A DNA stretch of 64,000 nt from Rhodovulum sp. P5 (lineage in GTDB: Bacteria > Pseudomonadota > Alphaproteobacteria > Rhodobacterales > Rhodobacteraceae), in contig NZ_CP015039.1 in NCBI RefSeq assembly GCF_002079305.1, positions 496,001 through 560,000 of the forward strand. The letters are read 5' to 3'. The notes under the pieces were generated by a model. The model ran no database searches, had not been told where the DNA came from, and saw nothing but the letters and a program-made list of their open reading frames with translations. Each line of letters starts with the position of its first letter. Positions within the stretch are counted from its first letter, which is position 1. Positions 17,065 through 28,299 of this stretch are shown here, one piece after another. Position numbers and translations under genes: made by a program.

Positions 17065-18105
17065 TCAGACGGGCATCAGCGCCCAATAATCGAGGTCGAG
17101 CAGCACATGCGGCAGGTACTTGCCGTCGTCGCCCTTCAGCACTCCGACTTCTCCGCCGGCCTTTATCGCGACAAGGCGCAGACGGATCGCGCCAACGCCG
17201 GGGGCGCCTGTTTCGACCTTGTCCAGAACCTCTGACCAGGCCTTGACCGTGTCGCCGGAAAAACACGGGTTGGCATGGGCGCCGGCGTTCAGCCCCACGA
17301 TCATCTGCGCGTTCGCCAGACCGTTGAAGCTGAGCGCACGGGCCATGCTGATGACGTGGCCACCATAGATCAGGCGTTTCCCGTCTTCACGGAAGGTCGC
17401 GTCGAAATGGACCTTGGCGGTGTTCTGCCAAAGCCGGGTGGCCTGCATATGCTCGGCCTCTTCGATGGTCACGCCATCGACATGATCGATCACCTCGCCG
17501 GTGTCGTAGTCGCCAAGGCGATGCGGCTCTCCCGCCAGCGTGAAATCGTAGCCGGTGAAGTTCAGCACGTCGGGCACCACCAGATCCCCGGCAGCGACCG
17601 ATGCCGACAGTTCTGGGATCACCGTTTCGGGCGCGGGGGCATCAAGGTTGCGCTTGCGCACCATCACCCAGCGCACATAGTCGAGGACAACCTCGTCCCG
17701 CTGGTTCAGCCCCCGGGTCCGAACCCAGACCACCCCCGATTTTCCGTTGGAGTTCTGCTTCAGCCCGATGACCTCGGATTCTGACCGCAGTGTGTCACCG
17801 GGCCAGACCGGGCGATGCCAGCGCCCCTCTGCATAGCCGAGATTGGCAACCGCGTTCAGGGAGATATCGGGCACCGTCTTGCCGAATACCGTGTGGAACG
17901 CGATCAGGTCGTCGAGCGGCGCATTCGGCAGCCCGCATTGTTGGGCAAACGCGTCAGACGAGTAAAGCGCATGCCGCGCCGGATAAAGCGCGTGGTAGAG
18001 CGCCCGTTCTCCGCCCGACACCGTGCGCGGGACGGCATGTCGTATCACCTGCCCCACGGAATAGTCTTCGAAGAACCGGCCGGGATTGGTCTTGGCCATG
18101 CTCAC
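17065..18105 (-). CDS. mch: Mesaconyl-CoA hydratase (MaoC family), ethylmalonyl-CoA pathway
   Basis: 346 residues with two hot-dog halves. Hydrates mesaconyl-C1-CoA to beta-methylmalyl-CoA. Matches Rhodobacter Mch at the N-terminus (KTNPGRFFEDYSVGQ), in FHTVFGKTVPDISLNAVANLGYAEGR, and in the second half IYGGHVISMARALSFNGLAN. It is the last gene of mcl2-nnrU-DUF1737-mch; its start overlaps the DUF1737 stop by 4 nt, so the genes are probably coupled. The functional assignment fits the presence of ccr, ecm and mcl2 nearby. Confidence 0.93.
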   Translation of the reverse strand: MSMAKTNPGRFFEDYSVGQVIRHAVPRTVSGGERALYHALYPARHALYSSDAFAQQCGLPNAPLDDLIAFHTVFGKTVPDISLNAVANLGYAEGRWHRPVWPGDTLRSESEVIGLKQNSNGKSGVVWVRTRGLNQRDEVVLDYVRWVMVRKRNLDAPAPETVIPELSASVAAGDLVVPDVLNFTGYDFTLAGEPHRLGDYDTGEVIDHVDGVTIEEAEHMQATRLWQNTAKVHFDATFREDGKRLIYGGHVISMARALSFNGLANAQMIVGLNAGAHANPCFSGDTVKAWSEVLDKVETGAPGVGAIRLRLVAIKAGGEVGVLKGDDGKYLPHVLLDLDYWALMPV

Positions 18106-18305
18106 AGATCTCCAAGTTTGAGGTCGGGGGAATACGCCCCCTCTACATCTTTGATCACGGCCTGGGCGCAGCGCATGGTCCCGGTCGCCGGATCATGGGC
18201 ATAGGCGGGGGAGCCGTGAAGCTCCCACCCCTTTGCCAGGGCCTCGGTCACCTTGTGGCAAAAGGCGGCCGTGTCCTCTTCGGTCAACAGTCGATAGGCG
18301 CGCAT
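18102..18305 (-). CDS. DUF1737 domain-containing small protein
   Basis: 67 residues with the DUF1737 pattern: MRAYRLLTEEDTAAFCHKVTEALAKGWELHGSP, then a polar hinge and MRCAQAVIKDVE. It is a small cytoplasmic protein without known function. It overlaps nnrU by 1 nt and mch by 4 nt, so it belongs to the mcl2-mch operon. Confidence 0.85.
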   Translation of the reverse strand: MRAYRLLTEEDTAAFCHKVTEALAKGWELHGSPAYAHDPATGTMRCAQAVIKDVEGAYSPDLKLGDL

Positions 18306-18877
18306 CAGGTGCCCGTCACCGGCAGCGGCCAGACGCCTGCCCAGATATGCAGGCCGATGATCACCAGATAGACGACGATGGAAATCCCCAGAAGGCGCAG
18401 GTCGCCTTTGAGAGAGCCACCGCTATAGCGGGTGACCCCCGTCTCCTGCCGATTGATCAGCACGATTTCGGCAATGGCCCAGATCAGCAGGCCGCCGAAC
18501 AGCAGGATAGAAGCCAGATCGCCATTCACCAGCAAATGCGCCACTGCCCACGAAATGAAACCGTAAAGCTGCGGATGGCGAAACCACTGCCGCGCATGGC
18601 TTTTGGAATTCCCGACCCCGAAAAACGTCACCGCCAGCAGCATCAGGGTGTTGTTGATATGCACCATCCAGTCCGGGCTTTGGTACAATATCGGCGCGGT
18701 GTTGCCGCGATAGCCCATCACCATCAGCACCACGGACGCGACCAGCGGCACGGCGAAGACGATCTTCGACCAGTTGCCAAGCGTGTCGTCCAGCATCTTC
18801 CGAAGATCGGGAAAGACCCGTTTGAACAGATGCGCAAAGCTCCACAGGAGCACGCCAAGAAGAAGATAGAACATCAT
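18305..18877 (-). CDS. NnrU family membrane protein
   Basis: 190 residues with about five membrane helices (MMFYLLLGVLLWSFAHLFK at the start; LLAVTFFGVGNSKSHARQWFRHPQLYGFISWAVAHLLVNGD in the middle). NnrU proteins were first noted in denitrification clusters and many are membrane proteins of the NnrU/isoprenylcysteine methyltransferase-like group; the role here is unknown. It starts within the last 4 nt of mcl2 and is part of that operon, with no denitrification gene nearby. Confidence 0.85.
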   Translation of the reverse strand: MMFYLLLGVLLWSFAHLFKRVFPDLRKMLDDTLGNWSKIVFAVPLVASVVLMVMGYRGNTAPILYQSPDWMVHINNTLMLLAVTFFGVGNSKSHARQWFRHPQLYGFISWAVAHLLVNGDLASILLFGGLLIWAIAEIVLINRQETGVTRYSGGSLKGDLRLLGISIVVYLVIIGLHIWAGVWPLPVTGT

Positions 18878-19731
18878 TCACCCTCCAGTTCTGCAATCGC
18901 CGCCGCTTTGGCCAGCGTTTCCCTCGCGGTCACGATATGCAGATTCTCGACGATGCGGCCATCCACCACGGCGACGCCCTGCCCGGCCTTTTCGGCCTCT
19001 TCGAAGGCGGCGATCTGGCGGCGGGCAAGGTCGATCTCGGCCTCGGTCGGGGCAAAGGCCGCGTTGGCGATCGCCACCTGTGCCGGATGGATCAGCGTCT
19101 TGCCGTCAAAGCCAAGATCGCGGCCCTGCTCGCATTCGGCCTTCAGACCGTCCTCGTCCTTGAAGGCGTTGTAGACACCGTCGACTGCCACGATCCCTTC
19201 GGCCCGGGCGGCCAACAGGCACTGGCTCAGGCTGGTCATCAGCGGCAGGCGATCGGGCCGGAACCGGCAGCCCAATTCTTTCGCCAGGTCATTCGTGCCC
19301 ATGACGAAGCCTTCCAGCCGCGGATGCGCGGCCAGCGCATAGGCATTCAGGATCCCGCGCGGCGTTTCCATCATCGCCCAAAGCGGCACACCGGGCGCAG
19401 CTTCGCCCAACGCATCCAGTTGCGCGGTGGTCTCGACCTTGGGCAGAAGGATCGCATCGGCACCGACACTCCGGAGCGCGGCGACGTCATCCCGGCCCCA
19501 TTCGGTATCGAACCCGTTCACGCGCACGATCTTGAACCGGGCCCCATAGCCCCCGGCCTTCAGCGTCTCGGCCAGCAAATCACGCGCCGCGGGCTTTTCC
19601 TCCACCGCGACGGCGTCTTCCAGATCGAAGATGATCGCATCGACAGGCAGGGTCTTCGCCTTCTCCAACGCCCGCTCCTTGGAGCCGGGAATGTAGAGAA
19701 CGGAACGGAACGGGCGGGCACGCGGATCCAT
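18874..19731 (-). CDS. mcl2: (3S)-malyl-CoA thioesterase / CoA-ester lyase, Mcl2 type
   Basis: 285 residues of the HpcH/HpaI-CitE family. It agrees with Rhodobacter Mcl2, not with the longer Mcl1 lyase, from FRSVLYIPGSKERALEKAK to the end, with the same DAIIFDLEDAV, PLWAMMETPRG, MGTNDLAKELG and GFDGKTLIHPAQV segments. Mcl2 hydrolyses (3S)-malyl-CoA to malate and CoA, completing the ethylmalonyl-CoA pathway. First gene of the mcl2-nnrU-DUF1737-mch operon. Whether it also has lyase activity cannot be read from the sequence; mcl1 itself is not in the window. Confidence 0.86.
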   Translation of the reverse strand: MDPRARPFRSVLYIPGSKERALEKAKTLPVDAIIFDLEDAVAVEEKPAARDLLAETLKAGGYGARFKIVRVNGFDTEWGRDDVAALRSVGADAILLPKVETTAQLDALGEAAPGVPLWAMMETPRGILNAYALAAHPRLEGFVMGTNDLAKELGCRFRPDRLPLMTSLSQCLLAARAEGIVAVDGVYNAFKDEDGLKAECEQGRDLGFDGKTLIHPAQVAIANAAFAPTEAEIDLARRQIAAFEEAEKAGQGVAVVDGRIVENLHIVTARETLAKAAAIAELEGE

Positions 19732-19755
19732 TGATTCTTCCTTCGGGTCATTTTG

Positions 19756-19815
19756 TTGCGCAAACGATCACAGCGGGGACATATTGCGCAACCCCTTTTA
19801 TGCCGCAACGCAGAA
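19756..19815 (-). promoter_or_regulatory. Candidate operator region of mcl2
   Basis: Two perfect TTGCGCAA palindromes (19756-19763 and 19784-19791, centres 28 bp apart) lie upstream of mcl2, followed by TGCCGCAACGCAGAA (19801-19815), identical to the element upstream of ccr. On the mcl2 strand TTGCGG, a 16-nt spacer and CAATAT look like a promoter whose -10 overlaps the second palindrome. Confidence 0.55.
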
Positions 19816-19895
19816 AGCAACGCACGCCCGCGAAAGACGGCGTTGGGAGATCTCCCGCAGGATTGAACGCGATCCAAACCCGAGGGACCCATCCG

Positions 19896-20194
19896 ATGAA
19901 CCGCATCCTAGCCCCGTTTGCGCCGTTCCTGCTTTTGCCGACCCTGACATTTGCCCAAACGACCAATCAGTGCGGTCCCCGCGACGATGTGGTCGAACAA
20001 CTCGCCGACCGCTATGGCGAGGCGCGTCAGGCGCTGGGACTGGCCTCCAACAAGACGCTGGTCGAGGTATACGCCAACACCCGAACCGGGACGTGGACGA
20101 TCACCGGCACCCTGCCCTCCGGCCTGACCTGCCTGATCGCCTCGGGCGACGCGTTCGAGGCGTTGGAGGAAACGCTCGGCTCCGGTAACCGGCT

Positions 20195-20198
<4 letters not shown>
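19896..20198 (+). CDS. Small putative periplasmic protein
   Basis: 100 residues beginning MNRILAPFAPFLLLPTLTFA, a plausible signal peptide cut before QTTNQCG. The mature part is about 80 residues with two cysteines (QCGPRDD and LTCLIAS) that could form a disulfide, and a TWTITGTLPSGLTC beta-type motif. I do not recognise the family. Its stop overlaps by 4 nt the end of the convergent TauE/SafE gene. Confidence 0.65.
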
Positions 20199-22078
<1,880 letters not shown>

Positions 22079-22100
22079 TCGCCGGTTCTTATGCGTCACT

Positions 22101-22124
22101 GGGCCGGTCCGGCAGGGCCGGCCC
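22101..22124 (+). terminator. Hairpin terminator after mdh
   Basis: A 7-bp GGGCCGG/CCGGCCC stem with a 10-nt loop begins 22 nt after the mdh stop and is followed by TTT. It is a plausible intrinsic terminator separating mdh from the sucC transcript. Confidence 0.6.
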
Positions 22125-22229
22125 TTTGCGTTGAGCCTGACGGGGAATCAACCCACAGACCGGGCGAAGACCCGTTCCCGACGCGCTCCCACCCCATTGG
22201 ATTGCACCGGCATGCCGCCGGGGCCCTTT

Positions 22230-22301
22230 GTGATCACAGCATTTAAACCCGTGATCACAAACGCCAGAAAGTGCCCCGGTTTCGGGAATTTTCTGTAGAA
22301 T
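22230..22301 (+). promoter_or_regulatory. Paired GTGATCAC operators and promoter region of sucC
   Basis: GTGATCAC palindromes at 22230-22237 and 22251-22258 are 21 bp apart centre to centre, exactly as upstream of sdhC. A -10-like TAGAAT at 22296-22301 has no good -35 box, which would fit activator dependence with the operators about 50-75 bp upstream of the start point. The flanks read TGTGATCACA. Confidence 0.7.
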
Positions 22302-22367
22302 GGCGTTTCGTCGCAGGTCCTTTCCGTGCTTAGAGGTCGGTTAACGATCTCAACACGGGACAGTTTG

Positions 22368-23561
22368 ATGAACATCCACGAGTATCAGGCCAAGGCCCTC
22401 TTGCGCAGCTATGGCGCGCCGGTGTCCGACGGCCATGTCGTCACCCGCGCCGAAGAAGCCAAGACCATCGCGGGCGAACTCGACGGGCCGCTTTGGGTCG
22501 TCAAGGCGCAAATCCACGCAGGCGGCCGCGGCAAGGGCCACTTCCTTGAACCCGAGGCGGGCGAAAAGGGCGGCGTTCGCCTGGCCAAATCGGTGGGTGA
22601 GGCCGCGGAAGAAGCCAAGAAGATGCTGGGCCGCACCCTTGTGACCCATCAGACCGGCCCCGCGGGCAAGCAGGTCGGCCGGGTCTATATCGAGGATGGC
22701 TCGGGGATCGAGCGTGAACTCTACCTCGCCCTGTTGGTTGACCGTCAAACCAGTCGCGTCGCCTTCGTCTGCTCGACCGAGGGCGGGATGGATATCGAAG
22801 AGGTCGCCGCCAACACGCCCGACCGCATCCTGTCCTTCTCCGTCGACCCGGTGACTGGCTATCAGGGCTATCATGGCCGCCGCATCGCCTTTGCCCTCGG
22901 GCTGGAAGGCCAGCAGGTCAAGCAATGCGTCAAGCTGATGGGCCAGCTTTACAAGCTGTTCATGGAAAAAGACTGCGAATTGCTGGAGATCAACCCGCTG
23001 ATCGTGACCGATGGCGGCGATCTGAAATGCCTCGACGCCAAGATGGGCTTCGATTCCAACGCGCTTTACCGCCACGATGACATTCTGGCCCTGCGCGACG
23101 AGACGGAAGAAGACCCCAAGGAATTGCAGGCCTCCAAATACGACCTGAACTATATCGCGCTTGATGGCGAAATCGGCTGCATGGTCAACGGCGCGGGCCT
23201 TGCCATGGCGACTATGGACATCATCAAGCTCTATGGGTCCGAACCCGCCAACTTCCTGGACGTCGGCGGCGGCGCAACCAAGGAGAAGGTGACCGAGGCG
23301 TTCAAGATCATCACCTCCGACCCGAACGTGAAGGGTATCCTCGTCAACATCTTCGGCGGCATCATGCGCTGTGACGTCATCGCCGAGGGCGTGATCGCCG
23401 CGGTGAAAGAGGTCGGCCTGAAAGTGCCGCTGGTCGTTCGGCTTGAGGGCACGAATGTCGAACTCGGCAAGCAGATCATCAACGACAGCGGGCTGGACGT
23501 GATCGCGGCAGACAACCTGTCCGACGCGGCGGTCAAGATCGTGGCAGCGGTGAAGGGGTGA
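22368..23561 (+). CDS. sucC: Succinyl-CoA synthetase (ADP-forming) beta subunit
   Basis: 397 residues from the ATG at 22368 ([19 protein letters not shown]). ATP-grasp domain followed by a CoA-ligase domain; [22 protein letters not shown] and [20 protein letters not shown] are typical. It couples succinyl-CoA cleavage to ADP phosphorylation together with SucD. Between sucC and sucD an extra gene is inserted, which begins by overlapping the sucC stop. Confidence 0.97.
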   Translation: MNIHEYQAKALLRSYGAPVSDGHVVTRAEEAKTIAGELDGPLWVVKAQIHAGGRGKGHFLEPEAGEKGGVRLAKSVGEAAEEAKKMLGRTLVTHQTGPAGKQVGRVYIEDGSGIERELYLALLVDRQTSRVAFVCSTEGGMDIEEVAANTPDRILSFSVDPVTGYQGYHGRRIAFALGLEGQQVKQCVKLMGQLYKLFMEKDCELLEINPLIVTDGGDLKCLDAKMGFDSNALYRHDDILALRDETEEDPKELQASKYDLNYIALDGEIGCMVNGAGLAMATMDIIKLYGSEPANFLDVGGGATKEKVTEAFKIITSDPNVKGILVNIFGGIMRCDVIAEGVIAAVKEVGLKVPLVVRLEGTNVELGKQIINDSGLDVIAADNLSDAAVKIVAAVKG

Positions 23562-23878
23562 TGAAGACACTCAAGGGCGCAGTCGTGCGGTTGTCCGGTG
23601 GGAATGTTCGGAACAACCACTTTTATCTTCGGGGAATGCCGTGGCTTCCGCCAGAAGTGATCGGCGGCCCTAACGCATCTAGCGCTGCAGCTGAAAAACT
23701 CACTGTTGTCTTCAGCAACGGGCAATGCATCCAGACCGATGTCGCCGGCGACAAGATGATTCTCCGGGATCGCGGCGCAGTCAGAAAATTCTTCTCAGAC
23801 ATCAAAGCTCAGGATGGGACGGAGATCTTGATAGAACTCGTTTCACCGAAAGAAATCCACGTCTCGCCAAAGAAATAG
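23561..23878 (+). CDS. Unrecognised 105-residue protein inserted between sucC and sucD
   Basis: Starts [15 protein letters not shown] at an ATG overlapping the sucC stop (TGATG); a GTG at 23558 is also possible. Its codon use is less GC-biased than the neighbours, and the protein is basic with no signal peptide. The C-terminal half ([20 protein letters not shown], then [16 protein letters not shown]) is reminiscent of small beta-barrel domains attached to some restriction or DNA-binding proteins, but I cannot assign it. It ends 11 nt before sucD, so it would be translated within the suc operon. Foreign origin is likely but unproven. Confidence 0.6.
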   Translation: MKTLKGAVVRLSGGNVRNNHFYLRGMPWLPPEVIGGPNASSAAAEKLTVVFSNGQCIQTDVAGDKMILRDRGAVRKFFSDIKAQDGTEILIELVSPKEIHVSPKK

Positions 23879-23889
23879 AGGTCCAATCA

Positions 23890-24771
23890 ATGGCCGTACT
23901 CGTCGACGAAAATACCAAGGTGATCTGCCAGGGCTTCACCGGCTCTCAGGGCACCTTCCACTCCGAACAGGCCATCGCCTATGGCACGAAAATGGTCGGC
24001 GGCGTGACCCCCGGCAAAGGCGGGCAGACGCATCTGGACCTGCCAGTGTTCAATTCCTGCCACGAAGCGGTGGCCAAGACCGGGGCCAACGCCTCCGTCA
24101 TCTACGTGCCCCCGCCCTTCGCTGCGGACTCGATCCTCGAAGCCATCGATGCGGAAATCCCGCTGATCGTGTGTATCACCGAGGGCATCCCGGTGATGGA
24201 CATGATGACCGTCAAGCGCGCGCTGGCGGGGTCGGACTCGATCCTGATCGGCCCGAACTGCCCCGGCGTCATCACGCCTGACGCCTGCAAGATCGGCATC
24301 ATGCCCGGCCACATACACAAGCGCGGCTCGGTCGGAGTCGTCTCCCGCTCCGGCACGCTGACCTATGAGGCGGTGAAACAGACCACCGATGTGGGTCTGG
24401 GCCAGTCGACCTGCGTGGGCATCGGCGGCGACCCGATCAAGGGGACCGAGCATATCGACGTGCTGGAATGGTTCCTTGCCGATGACGAAACCCAGTCCAT
24501 CATCATGATCGGCGAAATCGGCGGCTCGGCCGAGGAAGAGGCCGCCCAGTTCATCAAGGACGAGGCCAAGAAGGGCCGCACAAAACCCATCGCGGGCTTC
24601 ATCGCGGGCCGCACCGCCCCTCCGGGCCGGCGCATGGGCCATGCCGGTGCCATCGTGGCCGGCGGCAAGGGCGGCGCCGAGGACAAGATCGAGGCGATGA
24701 AATCCGCCGGGATCGTGGTGGCCGACAGTCCCGCCGAACTGGGCCAGGCCGTTCAGAAGGCGATAGGGTAA
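23890..24771 (+). CDS. sucD: Succinyl-CoA synthetase (ADP-forming) alpha subunit
   Basis: 293 residues from the ATG at 23890 ([24 protein letters not shown]). CoA-binding Rossmann domain and ligase domain; the phosphohistidine lies in [11 protein letters not shown] and the companion motif is [11 protein letters not shown]. The long open frame reaching back to 23725 overlaps the inserted gene and is not coding. It forms the enzyme with SucC. Confidence 0.97.
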   Translation: MAVLVDENTKVICQGFTGSQGTFHSEQAIAYGTKMVGGVTPGKGGQTHLDLPVFNSCHEAVAKTGANASVIYVPPPFAADSILEAIDAEIPLIVCITEGIPVMDMMTVKRALAGSDSILIGPNCPGVITPDACKIGIMPGHIHKRGSVGVVSRSGTLTYEAVKQTTDVGLGQSTCVGIGGDPIKGTEHIDVLEWFLADDETQSIIMIGEIGGSAEEEAAQFIKDEAKKGRTKPIAGFIAGRTAPPGRRMGHAGAIVAGGKGGAEDKIEAMKSAGIVVADSPAELGQAVQKAIG

Positions 24772-24795
24772 AAGCCCGTCGCAAAGGGAGGGTAA

Positions 24796-25323
24796 ATGGG
24801 CTTTGCCGATGCTGTAAGGACCTGTTTCAGGCGATATTTCACCTTTTCGGGGCGGGCTTCGCGCCCCGAATACTGGTGGTTCGTCCTGTTCGTTCTTCTG
24901 GGCAGCTTCATTCTGGGCCTGGCCGACGCGGTGTTTTTCGGCACGACGACGGTGGAAACCGACACCAGCGTTACTGTCACATCCGACGGGCCCCTTGCCG
25001 CCCTGTTCTCGCTGGCAACGCTGATCCCGGGGTTTTCCGCCGGCTGGCGCCGGATGCACGACACCGGCAAATCGGGGCTCTATCTGGTCTACCCGCTGAT
25101 CGTGATGGTGGGCATCGCCAGCTTCGTGGGCTTCATGGGCGCCTTCGATCAGGCCGCTTCCGGCAATATCGCAGAGCTTTTCGCCGGAGCCTTCGGGATC
25201 ATCCTGATCGTCGCGATGATCGTCCTTCTGATCTCTCCGCTTCTTGTTCTCTGGTGGCTGACCCGACCGTCGCAGCCCGGCCCCAACCAGTACGGTCCCA
25301 ACCCGCATGAGGTAACCCCATGA
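24796..25323 (+). CDS. DUF805 family inner-membrane protein
   Basis: 175 residues beginning MGFADAVRTCFRRYFTFSGRASRPEYWWFVLF, the hallmark DUF805 N-terminus. About four membrane helices follow, with WRRMHDTGKSGLYLVYPLI between helices two and three and a C-terminal tail WWLTRPSQPGPNQYGPNP. The function of the family is not established. It overlaps the sucA start by 4 nt, so it is embedded in the suc operon between sucD and sucA. Confidence 0.88.
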   Translation: MGFADAVRTCFRRYFTFSGRASRPEYWWFVLFVLLGSFILGLADAVFFGTTTVETDTSVTVTSDGPLAALFSLATLIPGFSAGWRRMHDTGKSGLYLVYPLIVMVGIASFVGFMGAFDQAASGNIAELFAGAFGIILIVAMIVLLISPLLVLWWLTRPSQPGPNQYGPNPHEVTP

Positions 25324-28292
25324 CCGACCAAAGCGCGAACGCCTCTTTCCACAGTTCCTCATTCCTGCAGGGGCACAACGCGGAATATGTGGAACAGCTT
25401 TATGCCCGTTATGCCAACGATCCCAACGCGGTGGACGAGGCATGGCGCAGCTTCTTCGCAGAGCTTGGCGACGACGAGGTCTCGGTCAAGCGCGAGGCGC
25501 AGGGGCCAAGCTGGGCGCGCCGTGACTGGCCGCCGGCGCCGAACGACGAACTGACAGCCGCCCTTGACGGGCAGTGGCCCGGCGCCCCCGCCGCGGCAGA
25601 AGCCAAGGCCGTGGAAAAGAAGGTCCGCAAGAAGGCGGAAGAAAAAGGCGTGCCCGTCAGCGATGACGAGATCAAGCGCGCGGTTCTGGACTCGATCCGG
25701 GCGCTGATGCTGATCCGGGCCTATCGTATCCGGGGCCATCTGGTCGCCGATCTGGACCCGCTGGGCCTGCGCAACCCGACGCCCCACCCCGAACTCGACC
25801 CTGCCTCCTACGGGTTTACCGAAACCGACCTCGACCGGCCGATCTTCATCGACAACGTGCTGGGCCTGCAGATCGCGTCGATCCGCGAGATCCTCGCCAT
25901 CGTGAAGCGCACCTATTGCGGCACGTTTGCGCTGCAGTACATGCACATCTCCGACCCCGAGCAATCGGCCTGGCTGAAGGAACGGATCGAGGGCTATGGC
26001 AAGGAGATCAAGTTCACCCGCGAAGGCCGCCGCGCGATCCTGAACAAGCTGGTCGAGGCGGAAGGCTTCGAAAAGTTCCTGCACGTCAAATACATGGGCA
26101 CCAAACGCTTCGGTCTTGACGGGGGCGAGGCGCTGATCCCCGCGATGGAACAGATCATCAAGCGCGGCGGCGCGCTGGGGATCAAGGAAATCGCCGTCGG
26201 CATGCCCCACCGCGGACGCCTGAGCGTTCTGGCCAACGTGATGGGCAAGCCCTACCGCGCTATTTTTAACGAATTTCAGGGCGGCAGCTTCAAGCCCGAG
26301 GATGTCGACGGCTCCGGCGACGTGAAATACCACCTTGGCGCGTCGAGCGACCGGGAATTCGACGGCAACTCCGTCCACCTGTCGCTGACCGCGAACCCCT
26401 CTCACCTTGAGGCGGTGAACCCGGTCGTCCTCGGCAAGGCGCGCGCGAAACAGGAACAGGCGAACGACCGCGAACGCAAGACGGTCCTGTCGGTGCTGCT
26501 GCACGGCGACGCGGCCTTTGCGGGTCAGGGCGTCGTGGCGGAATGTTTCGGCATGTCGGGGCTGGTCGGCCACCGCACCGGCGGCACGTTGCATATCGTC
26601 GTGAACAACCAGATCGGCTTTACCACCGCGCCGCATTTCTCGCGCTCCTCGCCCTATCCCACCGATATCGCCCTGATGGTCGAAGCGCCGATCTTCCACG
26701 TGAACGGCGACGACCCAGAGGCCGTGGTGCATGCCGCCAAGGTCGCGACCGAGTTCCGCCAGATGTTCGGCAAGGACGCGGTGATCGACATGTTCTGCTA
26801 TCGCCGCTTCGGCCACAACGAGGGGGACGAACCGATGTTCACCAACCCCCTGATGTACCAGAAGATCAAGAAGCATAAGACCACCCTGCAGCTTTACACA
26901 GAGCGGCTGGTCAATGACGGCCTGATCCCCGAGGGCGAGATCGAGGACATGAAGGCCGCCTTCCAGGCCCATCTGAATGCCGAGTTCGAGGCCGGAAAGG
27001 ACTACAAGCCCAACAAGGCCGACTGGCTGGATGGGCGCTGGAGCCATATCGAGCGCGGCGGCGGCGATGACTATCAGCGCGGCGACACCGCGGTCAGCGA
27101 AGAGGTCATGCAGGAGGTCGGACAGGCGCTGACCACCGTTCCCGAGAGCTTCAGCCTGCACCGGACCGTCGGGCGTCTGCTTCAGACCAAGAAAGAGATG
27201 TTCGACACCGGCAAGGGCTTCGACTGGGCCACGGCAGAGGCGCTCGCCTTCGGCAGCCTCCTGACAGAGGGCTACCCGGTGCGCCTGGCCGGTCAGGACA
27301 GCGCCCGCGGCACGTTCAGCCAGCGCCATTCGGCGATCATCAACCAGGACAGCGAGGAGCGTTATTACCCGCTGAACCACATCCGCAAGGGGCAGGCCCG
27401 GTACGAGGTCATCGACTCGATGCTTTCGGAATACGCAGTGCTGGGCTTCGAATACGGCTATTCGCTGTCAGAGCCCAATGCGCTGGTGATGTGGGAGGCA
27501 CAGTTCGGCGACTTCGCCAACGGTGCCCAGATCATGTTCGACCAGTTCATCTCCTCTGGCGAACGCAAGTGGCTCAGGATGTCGGGGCTTGTGGTGCTGC
27601 TGCCCCACGGGTTCGAAGGCCAGGGGCCGGAACACTCCTCCGCCCGGCTTGAACGGTTCCTGCAGCTTTCGGCGGAAGACAACTGGATCGTCGCCAACTG
27701 CTCCACCCCCGCCAACTACTTCCACATCCTGCGGCGGCAGCTTCACCGCACCTTCCGCAAGCCGCTGATCCTGATGACGCCGAAGTCGCTTTTGCGTCAC
27801 CGCCTCGCGGTGTCAGAGGCCAAGGCGTTCCTGACCGGATCGTCCTTCCACCGGGTACTGTGGGACGACGCGGAAACCCATGGCGTGTCAGAGGCGACGC
27901 TGAAACCCGATGCCGAGATCAAGCGCGTCGTCCTGTGTTCGGGCAAGGTCTATTACGACCTGCTGGAGGAGCGCGACGCCCGCGGCATCGACGATATCTA
28001 CCTGATGCGGCTTGAACAGTTCTACCCCTTCCCGGCGCTCAGCCTTGTGAAGGAACTGGAACGCTTCCGCGATGCGGAAATGGTCTGGTGTCAGGAAGAG
28101 CCCAAGAACCAGGGCGCCTGGACCTTTATCGAGCCGAACCTCGAATGGGTCCTGACCCGCATCAACGCCCGGCATGCACGGCCCCGCTATGCCGGCCGCC
28201 CCGCCGCCGCCTCGCCCGCCACGGGGCTGGCCAGCCAGCACAAGGCACAACAATCCGCGCTCGTGAATGACGCGCTGACAATCGAAGGGTAA
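25320..28292 (+). CDS. sucA: 2-oxoglutarate dehydrogenase E1 component
   Basis: 990 residues, thiamine-diphosphate-dependent decarboxylase of 2-oxoglutarate. The N-terminal segment [20 protein letters not shown] is diagnostic for E1o. Further motifs are [24 protein letters not shown], the ThDP-binding region [13 protein letters not shown] to [10 protein letters not shown], and the C-terminal [16 protein letters not shown]. It forms the complex with SucB (E2) and Lpd (E3) encoded downstream. sucB begins 7 nt later. Confidence 0.97.
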   Translation: MTDQSANASFHSSSFLQGHNAEYVEQLYARYANDPNAVDEAWRSFFAELGDDEVSVKREAQGPSWARRDWPPAPNDELTAALDGQWPGAPAAAEAKAVEKKVRKKAEEKGVPVSDDEIKRAVLDSIRALMLIRAYRIRGHLVADLDPLGLRNPTPHPELDPASYGFTETDLDRPIFIDNVLGLQIASIREILAIVKRTYCGTFALQYMHISDPEQSAWLKERIEGYGKEIKFTREGRRAILNKLVEAEGFEKFLHVKYMGTKRFGLDGGEALIPAMEQIIKRGGALGIKEIAVGMPHRGRLSVLANVMGKPYRAIFNEFQGGSFKPEDVDGSGDVKYHLGASSDREFDGNSVHLSLTANPSHLEAVNPVVLGKARAKQEQANDRERKTVLSVLLHGDAAFAGQGVVAECFGMSGLVGHRTGGTLHIVVNNQIGFTTAPHFSRSSPYPTDIALMVEAPIFHVNGDDPEAVVHAAKVATEFRQMFGKDAVIDMFCYRRFGHNEGDEPMFTNPLMYQKIKKHKTTLQLYTERLVNDGLIPEGEIEDMKAAFQAHLNAEFEAGKDYKPNKADWLDGRWSHIERGGGDDYQRGDTAVSEEVMQEVGQALTTVPESFSLHRTVGRLLQTKKEMFDTGKGFDWATAEALAFGSLLTEGYPVRLAGQDSARGTFSQRHSAIINQDSEERYYPLNHIRKGQARYEVIDSMLSEYAVLGFEYGYSLSEPNALVMWEAQFGDFANGAQIMFDQFISSGERKWLRMSGLVVLLPHGFEGQGPEHSSARLERFLQLSAEDNWIVANCSTPANYFHILRRQLHRTFRKPLILMTPKSLLRHRLAVSEAKAFLTGSSFHRVLWDDAETHGVSEATLKPDAEIKRVVLCSGKVYYDLLEERDARGIDDIYLMRLEQFYPFPALSLVKELERFRDAEMVWCQEEPKNQGAWTFIEPNLEWVLTRINARHARPRYAGRPAAASPATGLASQHKAQQSALVNDALTIEG

Positions 28293-28299
28293 TTTCGCC

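Noticed and set aside
25359..27380. 673-codon minus-strand open frame
   Set aside because: Antisense to sucA.
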